Shown here: piece after piece, positions 60,225 through 64,000 of the stretch
How the letters are laid out: the number at the start of each line of letters is the position of its first letter
Numbering within the stretch: position 1 is the first letter of the stretch
DNA from: Siderastrea radians
Lineage: Eukaryota > Cnidaria > Anthozoa > Scleractinia > Rhizangiidae
Direction of reading: 5' to 3'
Assembly: GCA_964017195.1 (NCBI GenBank)
Contig: OZ024887.1
Coordinates: 9,054,660-9,118,659, forward strand
DNA: 64,000 bases
Translations under genes and position numbers: made by a program
The notes under the pieces: model-generated
Seen by the model: the letters and a program-made list of their open reading frames with translations, nothing else
Told to the model about the DNA's origin: nothing
Databases searched by the model: none

Positions 60225-60400
60225 AAACAAATTGCGATTTTGAGACGGCAATTCTGCATTATTTTGACAGCTAGTTGGAAGAAAATATAGTCCGATTGGG
60301 CGGAGTCGAGAAGCGACGGAGCCCAATACAGAGAATATATTTTCTTTCAACGCCGTCAAAGTATAATGCAGAATTGCCGTCTCGAAATCGCAATTTGTTT
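60225..60400. repeat. 176-bp hairpin
   Basis: Inverted arms AAACAAATTGCGATTT(TGAGACGG)CAATTCTGC against CAGAATTGCCGTCTCGAAATCGCAATTTGTTT; the centre is GGGCGGAGTCGAGAAGCGACGGAGCCC. It probably lies in a PON intron or upstream DNA. Confidence 0.8.
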
Positions 60401-61323
60401 CATATCACGATTCAACCGTTTTTCGGGGGAAAGAAAGCAAAACTGGCAATTTCTAGTTCTGGTTGAAAGATAAATTCTTATCGAGTCGTCAAGTGTTGAA
60501 CACGAATGTTTGTACGCGTATAAATCAATTCTTTGTTTGGCAGAAGAATTATGAAAATGCCCCATAAATCAGTGCTTGATACAAGGTAAATTCGAAATTG
60601 CATCTTTACGTAGTTTTCAAGTGTCAGACGTTGGGAAAACAGGTAGCATAACGCAAGCCAACTCAAAGAGCTTTTTGTTCAAAGCTTTTTCAAAAACATA
60701 TGATTGCGATTGCGTGATTAGCACGCACATAGCAACACCGCGACAAAAACAAACTGTTAAAACGAATAAAGAACGCTTTTATCCTCGTCTTACCTTGGCT
60801 TTTCGATCATGTGGATTCTTAAGTTGAATATCGCTTTCCTTATCTCTCAAACTACAATGTAACTTACAGTTCTAGCCGGTTTTTGAAGAGAAAAATTTGA
60901 ATTTTGCTTTGAACGGGAGGAGCCTAACAAACACGGTGCGAAATTTTCAACCAATCACTGGTCCGCTTTTGATACGTCAATACGTAGTGTTATTATTTGG
61001 CTGAACTGGTCCACGCTGAAAAGGAGCTTTCTGATTGGTTCCCTGAGCGGTCCGAGTTTTCCTATACGGACAGCTCGGATGAAACGCTCACGAAAAGATC
61101 TCCCTAAATCGGGTTTTGGCAAATTTTAGAAAAGAGGACAGTTTTGTGAAAAGCCTAAACCTTGTTCTTGCTTTGTTGCCCATAAAATTGGCAAAAAACC
61201 TCTGCGAAAATGACATTTTGAAAATCGTTTGTTGCCTGCTTTCGTCTTTGTAGCGCGCTTACTAACAGAAATACGCTTTGCTGTTCCGGCGCAAATTTGT
61301 AACGAGCCATAATAATAAATCCC

Positions 61324-61415
61324 TTATTGAACTAGTTTGTCCGGTCCGTATTGGTCTCGCTCTTCGTTCTCGACCAACAGCTTCCCAATACGGACCGAAC
61401 AAGCTAGTTCAATAA
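61324..61415. repeat. 92-bp hairpin sharing ends with 18,864-18,958
   Basis: Arms TTATTGAACTAGTTTGTCCG and CGAACAAGCTAGTTCAATAA, with inner GGTCCGTATTGG mirrored by CCAATACGGACC. The outer context AATAATAAATCCC is the same as for the hairpin in gasdermin intron 2. Confidence 0.75.
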
Positions 61416-61999
61416 TATATATCCATTGACGTCTCAAAAGGAATCGAAAGGAACTGAGAATCGTGATACTGAATAGAACATGACTGTGGTGCTGTTTACT
61501 GTGCTGTACAAGGTGGTTCTATCTTTTACTTCATTCTGTGGATCGAATGAAATCCCAAAGTAGTCATTCAATTGAAAGCTACCAAGCAGTGCTTCCCTTA
61601 AGTACAGTTTATAATGATGTAGAAGGTGGTTCTAGTTTTTGAGTCTATGATGAAACGTTTAAAATTGTCTATTCAAATGAAGCTACTGAGCAGTACGCGC
61701 TGCTTTTTATTGCGTTGTACAAGGTTTTTCTACGTTTTGAGTGTTAGCATGAAGTCCTTAAGTATTTCCGTTCAAATCAAAGCTTCTGAGTAGTACTTTC
61801 CTGTTGCGGTTTTTGCGTTTTTGGAATTTATCAATATGAATTTTGTAATCGTCAAAATGACCTCGCAGTATGACACAGAACCAAAAATAGATACGAAATA
61901 ATTTTCATCGGAAGAGACCCATGTATGGAAGATTCGCTCTCTCCCTTCATCCTTCCTTGTAAAAGAGTTAATCATTTCACTTCTATGACAAGCTTTCAA

Positions 62000-62125
62000 T
62001 GAACAATCAGTGGTTAGAGCGTCCGACCGTTGCACAGAAGGTCACGGGTTCGATTCCCGTCGGGGACTCAGAGTTTTTCTTTGTCCCACCCTTGTGACAT
62101 ATGAATATTCCATCCTTCTTATCTC
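62000..62125 (+). repeat. tRNA-derived SINE copy 1
   Basis: An A-box-like AGTGGTTAGAGCG lies at about 62,009 and an exact B box GGTTCGATTCC at 62,047-62,057, with a tRNA-like T arm (CGGG...CCCG). The 5' acceptor half does not pair. It shares its tail (TGTCCCA...GACATA...ATTCCATC) with the copy at 62,255-62,378. Confidence 0.7.
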
Positions 62126-62254
62126 TTCACCGAGCTTAAAATTTAGCATCTTTCTTTCTTGATCATCAGACACACGCTTTCCAAATTACTGATCCACTAT
62201 AATAAATTCGTGTCATAATGAACTCAGTAAATATGACCAATGCTCGCCACGAGT

Positions 62255-62378
62255 AGTCCCTTGCTCAGTGGTTAAAGCGTCTGACCAGTGCCGAGAAGGG
62301 CATGCATGGATTTCATTCACGTCGGGTACTCAGATTATTCATTTGTCCCATGCTCCTGACATACTGCATATTCCATCT
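62255..62378 (+). repeat. tRNA-derived SINE copy 2
   Basis: It reads GTCCCTTGCTCAGTGGTTAAAGCG then a decayed B box (GGATTTCATTC) and the same tail as copy 1. Direct orientation; divergence suggests an older insertion. Confidence 0.65.
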
Positions 62379-62841
62379 TAAAACAATAAGGAGTTATCTG
62401 TACCTGAGACTTCTCCAATGTGTTATCCTGACGACGTCTGTAAACTGCTACACTATGGCCGAATGACGTGGAGGCAAAAACGAATCTGCAAACAACCACA
62501 AAGAGTCTTAACGGCTGTTCCGTTGAACCAAAGACCACGCCAACACGGAAGGAGAACCGTATTTAATGATCACAATCATAGGCAGCAATCACAAACAAAC
62601 AATTCGATCTAAAATACAAAGAAACTACGTTGGCACTCGGCCTTACAAATATGCAAAGTAAAAACGAGAAATTGACTTAAATAAAAGTGGAATTCAACTA
62701 AGAACTTACTTAACCCGTGCAATATTGTAAGTTTGCCAAGAAGTTTGTCACGAAGTTCAACAAGTTTCTTATATGTACGCCAATTACGAAAGCAGTCATA
62801 AACAAGTAAATAACTTTCGACCATCACGAAGTCTCCCACTC

Positions 62842-63662
62842 GCACATTTCAGCGCTCTGCGTTCTATTTCTTTCGCAGAATTAACGACGGGAACACATCC
62901 CTTGTCCACCGCTTCTAAAACGAGTCTACAATCTTCTGAACAAATTCCACTCGAAGACGGGGATTCTTAATTGGTTTCTCTGAAAGGACCTTTGGTGTAT
63001 GAGACGATGCTCGTCCAAGCAGTATGTCGTTGGGGCAGAGGTGCGATCCATCATCAGGGTCATTTACAGAGAATACGGCCAATTGGACGCTGGTTGACGG
63101 GATTTGCCACTTCCAACAGACACGTGTGCAACTCAAAAGGTGTTAATACCTGTGCGCCAATAACTTTCTTTAGGGTTAGTTTGCAGCTCTTCACTAATGC
63201 TTCCGCACATCCGTTATGATGTGGAGATGCCGGTGTGGCAAATTTCCACTGCATTCCCCTTTCTGCTGAAAACTCACGCAGTTTTTCGGTGTCCTATCCT
63301 CTGATCATTTCTTTCAACTTTCGCTCTGCTCCTACAAATTGGGTTCTGTTGTCACTTATCATGAGGTTGGGCTGTCCTCTCACGGCGAAGAATCTTCGGA
63401 GTACTTGGACAAACTCGACTGTCAAGTCACCTATTGAAAGCTGCAAATGAACGGCTCTTGTGTTTAAACACGTGAATATCCCTCCATAGTACTTGGCGGT
63501 CTTGTTACGACCAACTTTAACATGGCAGGGACCAAAGTAATCACAGGACATGTAATAAAAAGGCGGTGTAAAAGGTGCCAGGCGGCATTCAGGTAAGTCA
63601 GTCATGACTTGAGATTCGGTCATTGCTTGCATTTCACGGCAAAACACGCATCGAAACTTCAC
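62842..63662 (-). pseudogene. BEL/Pao retrotransposon pol fragment (integrase)
   Basis: Minus-strand blocks, in order, follow BEL/Pao integrases: a CVFC-type zinc half, PPFYYMSCDYFGP, FTCLNTRAVHLQ, MISDNRTQFVGAERKLKEMIRG (to about 63,297), then after a stop PHHNGCAEALVKSCK, INQRP-like and NDILLGRASSHTP, and a chromatin-related end (RRNVRVGDFVMVE). An in-frame stop lies at 63,294-63,296 and a frame change near 63,067, so it is dead. No LTR was identified. Confidence 0.8.
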
Positions 63663-63854
63663 TGTTTTGGCAAGGTCGTAGGCTTGAAGGAACCAGAACC
63701 TTTTTCTTGTCTTCGCTACTGTTGCTGCTACTGCTGTGTGCCCACACTAGTGAATATGGCGTGTTATAAGGAGAGATGTCCAGTGCTCTCTAGGGAGTAA
63801 CGCGGGATGTCGTGTCTCGTAAGAGACTCAGGACGGATTCCTTTTCCTTTTCAG

Positions 63855-63902
63855 CCCAGCCTCATGATAAGTGACAACGGAACCCAATTTGTAGGAGCAA
63901 GC
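63855..63902 (+). pseudogene. Second, oppositely oriented integrase scrap
   Basis: SLMISDNGTQFVGAS on the plus strand is the same integrase motif as on the minus strand at about 63,320, at the right edge of the window and in opposite orientation. It suggests a nested or inverted BEL-type insertion continuing beyond the window. Confidence 0.6.
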
Positions 63903-64000
63903 ATCTCGTCGATGACCGAGAACTCAGAAACCTTATTGCCAGTTATCTCCGCAAGCATATGGTGGCCGAGACGGTTTGTACAAACACGGAAACGTCTTTC

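Noticed and set aside
62004..62070. A functional tRNA gene
   Set aside because: The B box and T arm are good, but the acceptor stem has no 5' partner, and a second decayed copy with the same tail shows it is a SINE.

Overview
The window is invertebrate animal nuclear DNA, most likely from a cnidarian such as a stony coral. The evidence is short GT-AG exons in long AT-rich introns, a cilium-associated MYCBPAP gene, a gasdermin E-like gene with a caspase-3-type linker, and a very high load of hairpin MITEs and decayed transposons. The species cannot be named from sequence alone.

Layout. (1) 1-15.3 kb, + strand: the 3' three quarters of MYCBPAP, about 20 exons that join in phase to a stop at 15,229; the first exons lie left of the window. 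(2) 15.65-26.93 kb: a segmental-duplication unit with a complete six-exon gasdermin gene (391 residues, DEVD and DETD in the linker), intergenic repeats, a remnant of a further gasdermin 5' flank, and on the minus strand a truncated end of a paraoxonase (PON) gene. (3) 27-35 kb: a decayed, large DNA-transposon-like gene on the minus strand, with an XPG/PIN-like nuclease region and a CXC zinc-binding tail. (4) 35-49.6 kb: no convincing host gene; a mosaic of direct and inverted repeats, including a palindrome of about 3 kb, a TTAA-flanked element and a 1,255-bp element with 68-bp perfect inverted termini and a 9-bp target duplication. (5) 49.6-59.7 kb: the second copy of the gasdermin/PON unit. 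Its gasdermin is broken by a 1-bp insertion, has lost the DEVD motif and lacks the last two exons; it is also interrupted by a 5'-truncated LINE and by MITEs. The final PON exon of this copy is intact. (6) 59.8-64 kb: PON intron or flank with hairpins, two tRNA-derived SINE copies, and a decayed BEL/Pao retrotransposon.

How it fits together. Gasdermins are pore-forming executioners of lytic cell death, released from autoinhibition when a protease cuts the linker. Copy 1 looks intact and caspase-activatable, while copy 2 looks like a dead paralogue. A third, exon-less flank fragment beside the PON fragment suggests the locus once held more units and has contracted by recombination. The two copies act as each other's empty sites, which dates and delimits several insertions. 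All exon boundaries were read by eye from splice signals and reading phase; no alignment or database search was run.
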